DNA from: Nitrospirales bacterium
GTDB lineage: Bacteria; Nitrospirota; Nitrospiria; Nitrospirales; UBA2166
NCBI GenBank assembly: GCA_029261375.1
Contig: JAJDBL010000245.1
Location: 1 to 7,340 of the forward strand
DNA length: 7,340 bases
Direction of reading: 5' to 3'
In this document: in pieces, positions 7,066 through 7,340 of the stretch
How the letters are laid out: every line of letters begins with the position of its first letter
How positions within the stretch are numbered: the first letter of the stretch is position 1
Translations under genes and position numbers: made by a program
Notes under the pieces: generated by a model
Seen by the model: only the letters and a program-made list of their open reading frames with translations
What the model was told of the DNA's origin: nothing
The model's database searches: none

Positions 7066-7340
7066 ATGGCGTTAACGAGGAGATCTCCCTACGTAATTTG
7101 GTGCTGGCTAATTCTCACGGTTTTCGTGGTGCCGCCCCCCATCGTCGTTGCGGGTACGCACGACACAGAAGAGCATGTACTCACGTTGTCTGAAGCAATG
7201 AAAATGTCGGTAGAAGAATTGTTAATGGTCAGTACCGCGACGGGTACGCCGCGACCTATCGCGCAGGCTCCAGCGATCGCGACGGTCATTACCGCTGACG
7301 ACATCAAGGCAATCGGAGCAACGAATCTTGATGAGATTCT
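7066..7340 (+). CDS. TonB-dependent outer-membrane receptor, 5' end (runs off the right edge)
   Basis: The first 91 codons are present with no stop before the edge. Residues 1-30 look like a Sec signal peptide: a basic start MALTRR, a hydrophobic stretch with VIWCWLILTVFVV, then PPPIVVAG as the likely cleavage region. From about residue 45 comes a conserved N-terminal motif, MKMSVEELLMVSTATG, where a TonB-box-like segment would lie. The plug domain then begins: PRPIAQAPAIATVITADDIK, followed by AIGATNLDEIL. Such receptors import siderophores, cobalamin or other large ligands across the outer membrane using TonB energy. The ligand cannot be read from this fragment. The ATG is chosen for the signal peptide. 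No clear Shine-Dalgarno motif precedes it; a perfect inverted repeat does. A full-length member would have roughly 650-750 residues. Confidence 0.88.
   Translation, partial: MALTRRSPYVIWCWLILTVFVVPPPIVVAGTHDTEEHVLTLSEAMKMSVEELLMVSTATGTPRPIAQAPAIATVITADDIKAIGATNLDEI

Overview
The window reads as ordinary chromosome of a Gram-negative bacterium, most likely Nitrospira or a close relative in the Nitrospirota. That placement is an inference. It rests on the conserved rplU-rpmA-obgE block, moderate GC, a TonB-dependent outer-membrane receptor, and two intergenic inverted-repeat elements whose sequences resemble repeats I associate with Nitrospira genomes. No 16S rRNA or other decisive marker is present.

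Layout: positions 1-5758 are transcribed leftwards (minus strand). In transcription order they hold an EamA/DMT-family permease (5758-4880), a GH15 glycoside hydrolase (4551-2638), a rhomboid intramembrane protease (2372-1650), and the ribosomal block rplU (1567-1250), rpmA (1229-975) and obgE (745 to beyond the left edge). From 5759 the direction flips. After a 388-base divergent spacer come a short-chain dehydrogenase/reductase (6147-6917) and the 5' end of a TonB-dependent receptor (7066 to beyond the right edge).

The only clear functional unit is rplU-rpmA-obgE, which supplies two 50S proteins and a GTPase that acts on the 50S subunit. It has a good sigma70-type promoter just upstream of rplU. 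The permease, GH15 enzyme, rhomboid, dehydrogenase and receptor look like independent genes, because the gaps between them are 82-388 bases and no shared pathway is evident.

The most notable non-coding items are two elements. One is a roughly 128-base, nearly symmetrical palindromic element (2515-2642) that contains the GH15 stop codon. The other is a roughly 148-base element with imperfect terminal inverted repeats and heptamer repeats (759-906), which separates rpmA from obgE. Two further points are less certain. A cysteine-rich open stretch resembling an NrdR-type zinc ribbon lies upstream of the dehydrogenase and looks degraded. Several starts (obgE, rhomboid, GH15, permease, receptor) lack a recognisable Shine-Dalgarno sequence, and the rhomboid and permease have -10-like boxes placed so that their mRNAs could be leaderless. 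I see no CRISPR array, phage, insertion sequence, tRNA or defence system.
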